Notes: a model not told the origin generated them from the letters alone. Positions 43,094 through 51,653 are shown, counted from the first letter of the stretch. The stretch is DNA of 64,000 bases from Streptomyces indicus (GCF_900100315.1 NZ_FNFF01000011.1:1-64000); one strand, 5' to 3'. Numbers and translations: made by a program.

Positions 43094-44040
43094 ACCCGTC
43101 CGGAGCGCGCACCGATACGGTCACGCTGCCTGGCCCAGAAGAACTTCTGGGCCAGCAGCGTGAGGGTGCCCGCGACCGCGATGCCGAGCAGGTTGAGCAG
43201 CAGCTGCTCGGTGGACCCCTTCGCCTGGTTGTACTGCCCGTAGCTGAAGGCCACGGCCGCGTTGGCGGCGGCCGGCACCGTGGTCACCGAGATCGCCACC
43301 CCCACCAGGGCCCCCGACTTCGCCGAGGTCAGCGACAGGGTGCCGGCGGCGCCCGCGAGCAGCGCCACGATGAACGAGAACCAGTCCGGGGCGTAGATGA
43401 ACCCGGTGTTCGGCCGGTCCTGCCGCAGCAGTTTGTCCGTGAACAGGCCGACGGCCTCCATGAAGTAGCTGAAGCCGAGCGTCACCACCATCGCCACCGC
43501 GAAGCCCATGAGCAGCGCCGTCAACGACCGCAGGGCGAGCCGCGGCTGACGGTGCACCAGCGCCGTGCAGAACCCGGCCAGCGGCCCGAACTCCGGGCCC
43601 ACCGCCATCGCGCCCACGATCAGGATCGCGTTGTCGAGCACCACACCGCAGGCCGCGATCATCGTGGCCAGCGTGATGAAGGCGAGATACGTGACGGAGA
43701 GCGTCGACTCCTCGTGCGTCGCGTCCGCAAGCTGCTCCCACAGCACCGCGTCCGCGGCCTCGCCGGGCGCCTCCTTCTCGGCCTTGTCGGCGCGCTTGGA
43801 CAGCGACAGGTCGATGTTCTCGACGGCGATCGAACCGCATTCGTCGATGCCCAACTGCCGCAGTCCGGCGAGCAGTTCGTCGCCCGCCTCGCGCGCCACG
43901 TCGCACAGGACCACGTCGCCGCGCGGATTGCGCGCGGCGCCGCCGAGCACCGCGAGATGCGTGGTGCCCACGGTCTTCTCGATCAGCTGGACCACTTCGT
44001 CCGTACGGTCGGACGGGGTGATCAGGCGCAGGTGCAGCAT
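43090..44040 (-). CDS. DUF389 family membrane protein
   Basis: The 316-residue protein has a cytosolic amino-terminal part of about 100 residues (MLHLRLITPSDRTDEVVQLI) and about six hydrophobic segments, with the DUF389 signature ILIVGAMAVGPEFGPLAGFC and TSAKSGALVGVAISVTTVPA. The family is widespread but has no proven role; transport is a guess. TAGGGT (44047-44052, minus strand) stands 6 bases before the ATG and there is no ribosome site, so the transcript is probably leaderless. Its TAG stop lies in the right repeat of the MITE-like element. Confidence 0.88.
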   Translation of the reverse strand: MLHLRLITPSDRTDEVVQLIEKTVGTTHLAVLGGAARNPRGDVVLCDVAREAGDELLAGLRQLGIDECGSIAVENIDLSLSKRADKAEKEAPGEAADAVLWEQLADATHEESTLSVTYLAFITLATMIAACGVVLDNAILIVGAMAVGPEFGPLAGFCTALVHRQPRLALRSLTALLMGFAVAMVVTLGFSYFMEAVGLFTDKLLRQDRPNTGFIYAPDWFSFIVALLAGAAGTLSLTSAKSGALVGVAISVTTVPAAANAAVAFSYGQYNQAKGSTEQLLLNLLGIAVAGTLTLLAQKFFWARQRDRIGARSGRV

Positions 44041-44073
44041 GTCGGCACCCTAACGCGGGAGGTGAGGGCTTGG

Positions 44074-45060
44074 TCAGAGCTTCCGCAGCCGCAGACGCTG
44101 CACCTTGTGGTCCGGGCCCTTGCGCAGGACCAGGGTCGCGCGGGCGCGGGTCGGGGCCACGTTCTGGGTGAGGTTGGGGAGGTTGATGGTCTGCCACATG
44201 CGGCGCGCGTACGCCATGGCCTCCTCCTCGGAGACCAGCGTGTGGCGGTGGAAGTACGAGTCGGGGTTCTGGAAGGCCGTCTCGCGCAGCTTGCGGAAGC
44301 GGCTCAGGTACCAGCTCTCGATGTCCTCGGGCTTGGCGTCCACGTACACACTGAAGTCGAAGTAGTCCGCGAGACCGACGCGGGTGCGGCCGTCCTTGCC
44401 GGGCAGGGCGGGCTGCAGGACGTTGAGGCCCTCGACGATGAGGATGTCGGGGCGGCGCACGGTGAGGCGCTCGCCCGGCACGATGTCGTACTTCAGGTGC
44501 GAGTAGACGGGCGCGGTGACCTCGTCCTTGCCCGCCTTGATGTCCGCGACGAAGCGCGTCAGGGCCCTGCGGTCGTACGACTCGGGGAAGCCCTTGCGCG
44601 CCATCAGGCCGCGGGCCTCCATCTCCTTCATCGGCCACAGGAAGCCGTCGGTGGTGACGAGTTCGACCCGCGGGTGCTCCGGCCAGCGCGCCAGCAGCGC
44701 CTGGAGGAGGCGCGCGACCGTGGACTTGCCGACGGCGACCGAGCCGGCGACTCCTATGACGAACGGGGTGCCGTGCTGCGTGCCGTGGCCGTCGCCCGTG
44801 TCCAGGAAGGTGTTGAGCGCGCCGCGCAGCCGGTCGGTGGCCTCGACGTACAGGTTGAGCAGCCGCGACAGCGGCAGATAGACGTCCCGCACCTCGTCCA
44901 GGTCGATCACGTCGCCGAGGCCGCGCAGCTTCTCGACCTCCGCGGCCGTCAGCGGCAGCGGGGTCTTGTCGCGCAGCGCGCTCCACTCCGACCTGGTGAG
45001 GTCCACGTACGGGGTGGGCTCCTGGCGGCGGGGCGTGCCCGGCAGCGGCGAGGTGATCAC
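44074..45060 (-). CDS. coaA: Type I pantothenate kinase
   Basis: CoaA phosphorylates pantothenate in the first step of coenzyme A synthesis. The 328-residue protein has the P-loop [17 protein letters not shown], the [24 protein letters not shown] and [12 protein letters not shown] segments and a carboxy-terminal [20 protein letters not shown] start; AACAAT (45067-45072, minus strand) is 6 bases upstream with no ribosome site, fitting a leaderless RNA. CoA made here feeds the phosphopantetheine transferase gene acpS next to it. Confidence 0.96.
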   Translation of the reverse strand: MITSPLPGTPRRQEPTPYVDLTRSEWSALRDKTPLPLTAAEVEKLRGLGDVIDLDEVRDVYLPLSRLLNLYVEATDRLRGALNTFLDTGDGHGTQHGTPFVIGVAGSVAVGKSTVARLLQALLARWPEHPRVELVTTDGFLWPMKEMEARGLMARKGFPESYDRRALTRFVADIKAGKDEVTAPVYSHLKYDIVPGERLTVRRPDILIVEGLNVLQPALPGKDGRTRVGLADYFDFSVYVDAKPEDIESWYLSRFRKLRETAFQNPDSYFHRHTLVSEEEAMAYARRMWQTINLPNLTQNVAPTRARATLVLRKGPDHKVQRLRLRKL

Positions 45061-45134
45061 CCCGTCATTGTTGCGGCTTCATGAACGCGGTGTGGCGTGG
45101 GGTGTGTCACGTGGGTGGGCCCGGCGGTCCCGGT

Positions 45135-45255
45135 GCGCCGCTGCTTCGGTCCCGTCCACGACCTGTGCGCCGCCGCTTCGGTCCGGTGCACGCCCTGCGC
45201 GCCGCCGCTTCGTCCCCGGCCGCGACCTGTGCGCCCCTGCTCCGCCCCGTAGGCT
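45135..45255 (+). repeat. Tandem repeat, 32-bp period, about 3.8 copies
   Basis: Units start with GCGCCGCTGC / GCGCCGCCGC / GCGCCGCCGC / GCGCCCCTGC at 45135, 45167, 45199 and 45231, each followed by TTCGGTCC-like and CACGACCTG-like parts. It fills the space between the divergent coaA and acpS genes and ends at the acpS -10 hexamer. Confidence 0.85.
45250..45255 (+). promoter_or_regulatory. -10 hexamer before the acpS leader peptide
   Basis: TAGGCT stands 6 bases before the ATG at 45262, the spacing seen at leaderless Streptomyces genes. The acpS ATG itself is 35 bases further on. Confidence 0.5.
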
Positions 45256-45261
45256 GCCGCC

Positions 45262-45294
45262 ATGCGCGCATCACAGCCGGGGCGGGCCGGATGA
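45262..45294 (+). CDS. Possible 10-codon leader peptide coupled to acpS
   Basis: An ATG exactly 6 bases after TAGGCT opens the frame [10 protein letters not shown], whose TGA overlaps the acpS ATG (ATGA). acpS has no clear ribosome site of its own apart from GGGGCGGGCC, so ribosomes ending this frame could restart on acpS. This is an inference from spacing only; the peptide has no known relative. Confidence 0.35.
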   Translation: MRASQPGRAG

Positions 45295-45659
45295 TCATCG
45301 GAGTCGGGATCGACGTGGCCGAGATCGAGCGCTTCCGGGCCTCCCTGGAACGCACACCGTCGCTCGCCCGGAGGCTCTTCGTCGACAGCGAGCTGTATCT
45401 GCCGAGCGGTGAACGCCGCGGCCACGCCTCACTCGCCGCCCGGTTCGCCGCCAAGGAGGCGCTCGCCAAGGCGCTCGGGGCGCCGGCGGGGCTGCACTGG
45501 ACGGACGCCGAGGTGTACGTGGAGGAGAGCGGGCAACCGCGCCTTCGCGTGACCGGCACCGTCGAAGCGCGCGCCGTCGCCCTCGGGGTGCGCGGCTGGC
45601 ATGTGTCCCTGAGCCACGACGCGGGCATCGCGTCCGCCGTGGTGATCGCGGAGGGGTGA
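45291..45659 (+). CDS. acpS: Holo-[acyl-carrier-protein] synthase
   Basis: AcpS moves the phosphopantetheine arm from CoA to the acyl carrier protein, using magnesium. The 122-residue protein has the metal Asp in [14 protein letters not shown], the metal Glu in [14 protein letters not shown] and the [17 protein letters not shown] end. ATG start chosen by homology. The nnr gene starts 8 bases later. In this neighbourhood coaA, the CoA source, is divergent. Confidence 0.97.
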   Translation: MIIGVGIDVAEIERFRASLERTPSLARRLFVDSELYLPSGERRGHASLAARFAAKEALAKALGAPAGLHWTDAEVYVEESGQPRLRVTGTVEARAVALGVRGWHVSLSHDAGIASAVVIAEG

Positions 45660-45667
45660 GGTCCGAC

Positions 45668-47110
45668 GTGCGTACCGCTCACAGTGCCGAGACCGTGCGC
45701 GCCGCCGAGCGCGCGCTGATGGCCGAGCTGCCGGAGGGCGCGCTGATGCAGCGGGCCGCGGCCGGGCTCGCGGCCGCCTGCGCCGATCTGCTCGGCCGGG
45801 TCTACGGCTCGCGGATCGTGCTGCTCGTGGGCAGCGGCGACAACGGGGGCGACGCGCTGTACGCCGGCGCCCGGCTCGCTCGCCGCGGCGCCGGGGCCAC
45901 GGCGGTGCTGCTCGCACCGGAACGCACCCACGAGGGCGGGCTCGCGGCGCTGCGCGGAGCGGGCGGCCAGGTCACCACACCGGCCGATGCCGGGCCCGCG
46001 CTCGCCCGCGCCGACCTCGTCCTGGACGGCATCGTGGGCATCGGAGGCAAGGGCGGCCTGCGCCCTGAGGCGGCCGAACTCGCTGCTGCCGTACGGGAGT
46101 CGGACGCCGTGGTCGTCGCCGTGGACCTGCCCAGCGGCATCGAGGCCGACACCGGGGAAGTGCTCGGGGAGGCCGTACGGGCCGACGCGACGGTGACCTT
46201 CGGGACGTACAAGCCGGGGCTGCTCATCGATCCGGCGCGCTCGTACGCGGGGGCCGTACGGCTCGTGGACATCGGACTCGACCTGCCCGCCGTGCCCGAG
46301 CTCGAGGCGTTGCAGTACGCGGACGTGGCGGCGCTGCTGCCCGAGCCGGGGGCGGAGAGCGACAAGTACCGGCGGGGTGTGGTCGGGATCGCGGCCGGCT
46401 CGGCCACGTATCCGGGAGCGGCGGTCCTCGCCGTCGCGGGCGCGCTGCGGGGCGGGGCCGGGGCGGTGCGCTACTCCGGGCCCGCCGGCGACGAGGTGCT
46501 CGCGCGCTTCCCCGAGACGCTGGTGCACGCCGGACCGCCCTCGGCCGCGGGCCGGGTGCAGGCGTGGGTGGTCGGTCCCGGCATCGGGGAGGACGCGGCG
46601 CGGGTCGCCGACGTCCTGGCCCAGGACGTGCCGGTGCTCGTGGACGCGGACGGGCTGCGGCTCGCGGACCCGCAGGTGCTGCGCTCCCGTACGGCGCCGA
46701 CCGTCCTGACCCCGCACGCGGGGGAGGCGGCGGCGCTGCTCGGGGTCCCGCGCGAGGAGGTGGAGTCGGCCCGGCTCGCCTCCGTACGGCGCCTGGCGGC
46801 GGAGTTCTCCGCGACCGTCCTGCTCAAGGGGTCGACCACGCTGGTCGCGCCGGCGGACGGCGGGCCGGTGCGGGCCAACCCGACGGGCACCTCGTGGCTG
46901 GCCACGGCCGGGAGCGGGGATGTGCTCTCGGGCCTGTCCGGGGCGCTGCTCGCGGCGGGGCTCTCCGGCGTGGACGCGGCCTCGGTGGGCGCTTATCTGC
47001 ACGGGCTCGCGGGGCGCCGGGCGGCTTCGGGGGCGCCGGCGTCGGCGCAGGACGTGGCGGCCGCGATCCCGGAGGTCTGGCGGGATGTACGGGGTGAGGC
47101 GCCGGCGTAG
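45668..47110 (+). CDS. nnr: Bifunctional NAD(P)H-hydrate epimerase/ADP-dependent dehydratase
   Basis: This enzyme repairs damaged NADH and NADPH hydrates. The 480-residue protein joins an amino-terminal YjeF_N epimerase domain (LVGSGDNGGDALYAGARLA, VVAVDLPSGIEADTG) and a carboxy-terminal ribokinase-like dehydratase domain (TPHAGEAAALLG, TVLLKGSTTLV, and the nucleotide motif TAGSGDVLSGLSGALLAAGL with the catalytic Asp). The GTG at 45668 is used because GAGGT lies just upstream; a GTG at 45656, overlapping the acpS stop, is possible. It is cotranscribed with acpS, a common pair. Confidence 0.95.
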   Translation: MRTAHSAETVRAAERALMAELPEGALMQRAAAGLAAACADLLGRVYGSRIVLLVGSGDNGGDALYAGARLARRGAGATAVLLAPERTHEGGLAALRGAGGQVTTPADAGPALARADLVLDGIVGIGGKGGLRPEAAELAAAVRESDAVVVAVDLPSGIEADTGEVLGEAVRADATVTFGTYKPGLLIDPARSYAGAVRLVDIGLDLPAVPELEALQYADVAALLPEPGAESDKYRRGVVGIAAGSATYPGAAVLAVAGALRGGAGAVRYSGPAGDEVLARFPETLVHAGPPSAAGRVQAWVVGPGIGEDAARVADVLAQDVPVLVDADGLRLADPQVLRSRTAPTVLTPHAGEAAALLGVPREEVESARLASVRRLAAEFSATVLLKGSTTLVAPADGGPVRANPTGTSWLATAGSGDVLSGLSGALLAAGLSGVDAASVGAYLHGLAGRRAASGAPASAQDVAAAIPEVWRDVRGEAPA

Positions 47111-47116
47111 GGCCGG

Positions 47117-47182
47117 GTGCGGGTCGGTGTACGGGGGCGTGCGGGTCGGCGTACGGGTGCGTGCGGGTCGGCGTACGGGCGC
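47117..47182 (+). repeat. Tandem repeat, 3 x 22 bp
   Basis: Three copies of GTGCGGGTCGGCGTACGG plus 4 bases at 47117-47138, 47139-47160 and 47161-47182, differing at single positions. It lies just after the nnr stop. Confidence 0.9.
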
Positions 47183-47317
47183 GGCCCTGCGTCCCCGCGT
47201 CACTGCGTCCCCGTGTCCCCGTTTCGCGCTGAACGCGCTCCTCCCTGGCCGCCGTACGGGCTGACATGTGCCGCGCGCCTTCAGGGATTTGCCCCGGTTC
47301 ACCCGTTTCCTGAAGGG

Positions 47318-48211
47318 ATGATGCAGCGCTTCACACGCCTCACCCTCGCCGCGGCCCTCGCGCTCGCGACCCTCGCCACCCTGCCGCCCGCGGCCACCGC
47401 CGAGCCCGGCCCCCCGCCCGTCCCCGCACCCCAGCAGGAGCTGGTGCCGGGCGTGCCGCTCACCCCGTACCACCGCTGGCAGCTCGACACCCCCGACCAG
47501 GGCATGCCGCCGCTCGTGTACACGCCGAGCGCCGAGGAGGACGCGGTCGAGCCGATGGAGCCGCCCGCCGAGCTCGACGCGCTCATCGAGTACGTGCCGC
47601 CGGGCGAGGTCGTACGCGGCCTCGCGGCCCCGCGGTGCAGCAAGCGGACCGGTCCCCACCAGCGCCAGGTCGAGAAGTGGCTGCGGCTCAAGGCGGACGG
47701 CAGGCAGTCGGCGCGGGACTGCGCGGCGATCCGGAAGTTCCAGCGAGCGCAGGGGATCCGGCCGGCCATCGGGTTCGCCGGGCCGGTGACCTGGGCCCGG
47801 ATGCGCCGGCTCACCGCCGTACGCGATCCGAAGGTGCTGAGGCAGTGCCCGCCGCGTCCGTACCGCATCGCCTGTGTGGACCTCGGTCGGCAGCTGATGT
47901 GGGTGCAGAAGGGCGGCAAGGCGATCTTCGGGCCGGTCCCCGTGCGCAGCGGCAAGCGGTCCACACCGACCCGGACGGGCTGGCACAAGGTCTACTGGAA
48001 GCACAAGAACCACTTCTCGACGCTCTTCCGCACGCCCATGCCGTACAGCCAGTTCTTCAGCGGCGGCCAGGCCTTCCACGCGATCTACGGCAGCGTGTAC
48101 AACCCGCCGGGCTCCCCGGGCTGCGTGAACCTCTCCTACCGGGACGCCAAGCGGCTGTGGACCAAGCTCTACAAGGGCGACCGGGTGTACGTGTGGGGGC
48201 GCAGGCCGTGA
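47318..48211 (+). CDS. Secreted L,D-transpeptidase with peptidoglycan-binding domain
   Basis: The 297-residue protein has a signal peptide (MMQRFTRLTLAAALALATLA, cut near ATAEP), a Pro-rich linker, a peptidoglycan-binding domain (CAAIRKFQRAQGIRPAIGFA, with Cys nearby) and a YkuD L,D-transpeptidase domain with His254 (QAFHAIYGS) and catalytic Cys269 (SPGCVNLSYRDAKRLW). Such enzymes make 3-3 cross-links in peptidoglycan, abundant in Streptomyces, or attach lipoproteins. The start has two ATG codons in a row; the second (47321) is better spaced from GAAGGG. Confidence 0.93.
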   Translation: MMQRFTRLTLAAALALATLATLPPAATAEPGPPPVPAPQQELVPGVPLTPYHRWQLDTPDQGMPPLVYTPSAEEDAVEPMEPPAELDALIEYVPPGEVVRGLAAPRCSKRTGPHQRQVEKWLRLKADGRQSARDCAAIRKFQRAQGIRPAIGFAGPVTWARMRRLTAVRDPKVLRQCPPRPYRIACVDLGRQLMWVQKGGKAIFGPVPVRSGKRSTPTRTGWHKVYWKHKNHFSTLFRTPMPYSQFFSGGQAFHAIYGSVYNPPGSPGCVNLSYRDAKRLWTKLYKGDRVYVWGRRP

Positions 48212-48270
48212 CGCTCCCGGCCTGCGCGGGTTCCGAGCCACGACGACGCCGACGCCGCGCACGGCTCTGA

Positions 48271-48276
48271 GACACT
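48271..48276 (+). promoter_or_regulatory. -10 hexamer for alr (leaderless type)
   Basis: GACACT is 8 bases before the alr ATG and no ribosome site is seen. Confidence 0.4.
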
Positions 48277-48284
48277 GGGGCGCG

Positions 48285-49430
48285 ATGACTGAGACACCTG
48301 TGCGCGTCCGCGCCGAGATCGATCTGGCCGCCCTGCGGGCCAACGTGCGGGCGCTGCGTGCCCGCGCGCCGCGGTCCGCGTTCATGGCCGTGGTGAAGGC
48401 GGACGCGTACGGGCACGGGATGGTGCCCTGCGCCCGGGCCGCCCTCCAGGCCGGCGCCACCTGGCTCGGCACCGCGACGCCCGAGGAGGCGCTCGCCCTG
48501 CGCGCCGCCGGCATCGGCCCCGACGACGCCCGCGTCATGTGCTGGCTGTGGACCCCCGGCGGCCCCTGGCGCGCGGCGATCGAGGCGGACATCGACCTCG
48601 GCGTGAGCGGCATGTGGGCGCTGCGCGAGCTGACCGCGGCGGCCCGCGCGGCCGGCCGTACGGCCAAGGTGCAGCTGAAGATCGACACCGGTCTCGGGCG
48701 CAACGGCTGCATGCCCGCCGACTGGCCCGAGCTGGTCGAGGCCTGCCTGAAGGCCGAGGCCGAGGGCACCGTCAAGGTCACCGGCATCTGGTCGCACTAC
48801 GCGTGCGCCGACGAGCCCGACCACCCGTCGATCGCGCTCCAGTCCGCCGAGTTCGCCGACGCGGTGCGCTTCGCCGAGCAGGCCGGCCTCACCCCCGAGG
48901 TCCGCCACATCGCCAACTCCCCGGGCACGCTCACGCTCCCCGAGTCGCACTACGACCTCGTGCGCCCCGGGATCGCGATGTACGGCCTGTCGCCCAGCCC
49001 CGAGCTCGGCACCCCCGCCGACTTCGGGCTGCGCCCGGTGATGACGCTCAGCGCCTCGCTCGCGCTGGTCAAGCGCGTCCCGGCGGGTCTCGGCGTCAGC
49101 TACGGGCACCACTACGTCACCCCGGAGCCCACCACCCTCGGCCTCGTCCCCGCCGGCTACGGCGACGGGCTGCCCCGGCACGCATCCGGCACCGGAAAGG
49201 TCCTGGTCGGCGGCCGCGTGCGGACGGTCGCGGGCCGGGTCGCCATGGACCAGTTCGTGGTCGACCTCGAAGGCGACGAGCCCGCGGTGGGCGACGAGGC
49301 GGTCCTCTTCGGCCCCGGCGACCGGGGCGAGCCCACCGCCGAGGACTGGGCGCAGGCGGCGGGCACCATCGGATACGAGATCGTCACCCGCATCGGATCG
49401 CGCGTTCCCCGCGTCTATGTGAACGAGTGA
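48285..49430 (+). CDS. alr: Alanine racemase
   Basis: Alr turns L-alanine into D-alanine for peptidoglycan. The 381-residue PLP enzyme has the PLP Lys38 in AVVKADAYGHGMV, the KIDTGLGRNGC segment, RPGIAMYGLSPS with the PLP contacts, and the catalytic Tyr in GLGVSYGHHYVTPE. ATG start 74 bases after the transpeptidase gene, a cell-wall neighbour. The 3' end, including the stop, is part of a 26-bp tandem duplication. Confidence 0.97.
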   Translation: MTETPVRVRAEIDLAALRANVRALRARAPRSAFMAVVKADAYGHGMVPCARAALQAGATWLGTATPEEALALRAAGIGPDDARVMCWLWTPGGPWRAAIEADIDLGVSGMWALRELTAAARAAGRTAKVQLKIDTGLGRNGCMPADWPELVEACLKAEAEGTVKVTGIWSHYACADEPDHPSIALQSAEFADAVRFAEQAGLTPEVRHIANSPGTLTLPESHYDLVRPGIAMYGLSPSPELGTPADFGLRPVMTLSASLALVKRVPAGLGVSYGHHYVTPEPTTLGLVPAGYGDGLPRHASGTGKVLVGGRVRTVAGRVAMDQFVVDLEGDEPAVGDEAVLFGPGDRGEPTAEDWAQAAGTIGYEIVTRIGSRVPRVYVNE

Positions 49431-49467
49431 CGTCGCCCGCGTATGTGAACGAGTGACGTTGCCCTCG
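49416..49467 (+). repeat. Tandem duplication, 2 x 26 bp over the alr stop
   Basis: TATGTGAACGAGTGACGTCG plus 6 bases (49416-49441) is followed directly by a copy with two changes (49442-49467). The first copy holds the last four codons and stop of alr, so the second is a non-coding copy of the gene end. Confidence 0.92.
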
Positions 49468-49611
49468 CCCAGGGGAACGTGTGAGCGGGCGGAACGGGTA
49501 AGAGGTCAAACTGTGAACGAGTGCCCGGACCGGTGGACGTGACCGGACGGCCACCGTGCGGCAGACGCTGCCGGGCTGGTGACCTCGTAACGCAGGAGGC
49601 AGGAGCGGCAC

Positions 49612-50847
49612 GTGAGTGACACAGGCACCCAGATCGCGCAGGCCGCCCAGGCCGCCGAGACCGCAGCGGGCGGCTGGCGCAGGGCGGGCCTCGCGGGCGC
49701 CGCGATAGGCGTGATCGCCGCGGGCGCGGCGGCCGGTGTCGCGGTCGAGCGGCTCACGGTCGGACGCGGCATGCGCAAGAAGGCCCGCCTCGCACTCGAC
49801 TCCGCCGGACCTTACGGCTCGCTGCGCGGCCAGCCCGGCAAGGCCGTCGCGGAGGACGGCACGGCCCTCTATTACGAGGTGGACGAGCCCGAACCGGACA
49901 GCTCCCAGGCCCGCCGCAGGCGCCGCCTCTTCGGCCGCAAGGCCCCCGCGCCCGTCACCGTGGTCTTCTCGCACGGCTACTGCCTCGGCCAGGACTCCTG
50001 GCACTTCCAGCGTGCGGCCCTGCGCGGCGTGGTGCGCACCGTCTACTGGGACCAGCGCAGCCACGGCCGCTCGGAGCGGGGCAAGGCGCAGACGGAGCGC
50101 CAGGAGCCGGTCACCATCGACCAGTTGGGCCGCGACCTGAAGGCCGTCATCGACGCGGCCGCGCCCGAGGGCCCGGTCGTCCTCGTCGGCCACTCCATGG
50201 GCGGCATGACCGTCATGGCGCTGGCCGACCAGTTCCCCGAGCTCGTCCGCGAGCGCGTCGTGGGCGCCGCCTTCGTCGGCACATCCTCGGGCCGGCTCGG
50301 CGAGGTCAACTACGGGCTCCCGGTCGCGGGCATGAACGCCGTGCGCCGGGTCCTGCCCGGCGTCCTCAAGGCGCTCGGCTCGCGCGTCGAGCTGGTCGAG
50401 CGGGCCCGGGGCGCCACCGCCGACCTGTTCGCGGGCATCATCAAGCGCTACTCGTTCGCCTCCCGCGAGGTGGACCCCGCGGTCGCCCGCTTCGCCGAGC
50501 GGCTGATCGAGTCCACCCCGATCGACGTGGTCGCGGAGTTCTACCCGGCCTTCGGCGACCACGACAAGCAGGCGGCGCTGCGGCACTTCGCGGACGTACC
50601 CGTCCTCGTGCTCGCCGGCGACAAGGACCTGGTGACGCCCAGCGAGCACAGCGAGGCCATCGCGGACGAGCTGCCCGAGGCGGAGCTGGTGATCGTGCCC
50701 GACGCCGGCCACCTCGTGATGCTGGAGCACCCCGAGCTGGTCACCGACCGTCTCGCCGACCTTCTGGCGCGTGCGGGCGTGGCCGCGCCGGCCGCTACCG
50801 TGGTTGCCCATGGAAGCACCGCGCCCCACGTCGACTCCCGCAAGTAG
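49612..50847 (+). CDS. Alpha/beta hydrolase, probably membrane anchored
   Basis: The 411-residue protein has an amino-terminal hydrophobic segment (AGLAGAAIGVIAAGAAAGVA), then an alpha/beta hydrolase domain with the oxyanion HGYCLGQDSWHFQ, the nucleophile elbow VVLVGHSMGGMTV, the acid in LAGDKDLVTPSEHSEAI and the His in PDAGHLVMLEHPE. The triad Ser-Asp-His is complete. It may act on lipid or aromatic esters near the membrane; substrate unknown. GTG start with CGCAGGAGGC nearby. The end overlaps tsaE by 38 bases. The alr-hydrolase-tsaE order is common in actinomycetes. Confidence 0.9.
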   Translation: MSDTGTQIAQAAQAAETAAGGWRRAGLAGAAIGVIAAGAAAGVAVERLTVGRGMRKKARLALDSAGPYGSLRGQPGKAVAEDGTALYYEVDEPEPDSSQARRRRRLFGRKAPAPVTVVFSHGYCLGQDSWHFQRAALRGVVRTVYWDQRSHGRSERGKAQTERQEPVTIDQLGRDLKAVIDAAAPEGPVVLVGHSMGGMTVMALADQFPELVRERVVGAAFVGTSSGRLGEVNYGLPVAGMNAVRRVLPGVLKALGSRVELVERARGATADLFAGIIKRYSFASREVDPAVARFAERLIESTPIDVVAEFYPAFGDHDKQAALRHFADVPVLVLAGDKDLVTPSEHSEAIADELPEAELVIVPDAGHLVMLEHPELVTDRLADLLARAGVAAPAATVVAHGSTAPHVDSRK

Positions 50848-51325
50848 CGTCCGGTTCACCGTCAGCTCGCCCGCCGAGATGGGTGAGCTGGGCCGCCGCC
50901 TGGCCAAGCTCCTGCGCGCCGGCGACCTCGTCATGCTCAACGGCGAGCTGGGGGCCGGCAAGACGACCCTGACCCGGGGCCTGGGCGAGGGTCTCGGCGT
51001 GCGTGGAGCCGTCACCTCGCCGACCTTCGTCATCGCCCGCGTCCATCCCTCGCTCGGCGACGGGCCGCCCCTGGTCCACGTGGACGCGTACCGCCTCGGC
51101 GGCGGGCTCGACGAGATGGAGGACCTCGACCTCGACGTCTCGCTGCCCGAGTCCGTGATCGTCGTGGAGTGGGGCGAGGGCAAGGTCGAAGAGCTCACCG
51201 ACGACCGGCTGCACGTGGTGATCCACCGCGAAGAAGGCGACGCCGCCTCGGACGTACGGACGATCACGCTGACCGGGCTCGGGGAGCGCTGGGCGGGCGT
51301 GGACCTGGAGGCCCTGGCCGCCTGA
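50810..51325 (+). CDS. tsaE: tRNA t6A biosynthesis ATPase TsaE
   Basis: TsaE is the ATPase that turns over the TsaBD complex for the tRNA modification N6-threonylcarbamoyladenosine at position 37. The 171-residue protein has the P-loop GELGAGKTTLTRGLGEGL, the switch TSPTFVIARVH, the HVDAYRLGG segment and the VEWGEGKVEELTDDRL end. The ATG at 50810 lies inside the hydrolase gene; TACCGT is 8 bases before it, so it may also be leaderless. tsaB and tsaD, its partners, are about 1 kb downstream. Confidence 0.95.
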   Translation: MEAPRPTSTPASSVRFTVSSPAEMGELGRRLAKLLRAGDLVMLNGELGAGKTTLTRGLGEGLGVRGAVTSPTFVIARVHPSLGDGPPLVHVDAYRLGGGLDEMEDLDLDVSLPESVIVVEWGEGKVEELTDDRLHVVIHREEGDAASDVRTITLTGLGERWAGVDLEALAA

Positions 51326-51428
51326 GCCGGCCGCGGGCTCGCTCATGGTTTCCGACAACGTTCCGACAAGCCGTCGGCAAGATATTGCGCGGCCCCTGCC
51401 TGCCGTGTTCACATGGATACCGAGCCAC

Positions 51429-51446
51429 GGTTAGGTCTGCCTAACC
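51429..51446. promoter_or_regulatory. Palindrome upstream of a small gene
   Basis: GGTTAGG-TCTG-CCTAACC is a perfect 7-bp inverted repeat 31 bases before the next ATG. The half-sites resemble those of DtxR/DmdR iron boxes, but the spacing differs from that consensus, so a different repressor is as likely. Confidence 0.55.
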
Positions 51447-51476
51447 ACGCCCGCCTCGGGAGCCTCGGGAGGCACC

Positions 51477-51644
51477 ATGTCGGCCCCGGACCATGAGACG
51501 ACCCGCCCGCCGCAGCCGTCGATGAGCGACCTGCTCGCGTCCTGCGCCGCGGCCACCGCGGTCTCCACGCCGCCGAGCCTCGCCGAGCGCGTACGGGGCG
51601 AGGACGGGCACAAGGAAGCGGCGCCGCACCGCGACGCCGCCTGA
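51477..51644 (+). CDS. Small protein of unknown function (55 aa)
   Basis: The frame begins MSAPDHETTRPPQPSMSDLL and ends PHRDAA. It has a strong ribosome site GGGAGG 5-6 bases before the ATG, codon use like its neighbours, and a hairpin terminator just after the stop. One Cys, acidic and His residues at the end, no membrane segment. Small proteins with the same LLASCAAATAVSTPP core seem to be present in streptomycetes, but I cannot name the family. The palindrome upstream suggests that it is regulated. Confidence 0.65.
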   Translation: MSAPDHETTRPPQPSMSDLLASCAAATAVSTPPSLAERVRGEDGHKEAAPHRDAA

Positions 51645-51653
51645 CCACACTTC

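Noticed and set aside
45135-45255. 32-base period repeats as a possible CRISPR array.
   Set aside because: The units are directly adjacent with no unique spacers, are imperfect, and no cas gene is present.
51429-51446. Palindrome as a DmdR/DtxR iron box.
   Set aside because: The half-sites look alike but the distance between them does not fit the known 19-bp box, so only a generic operator is reported.
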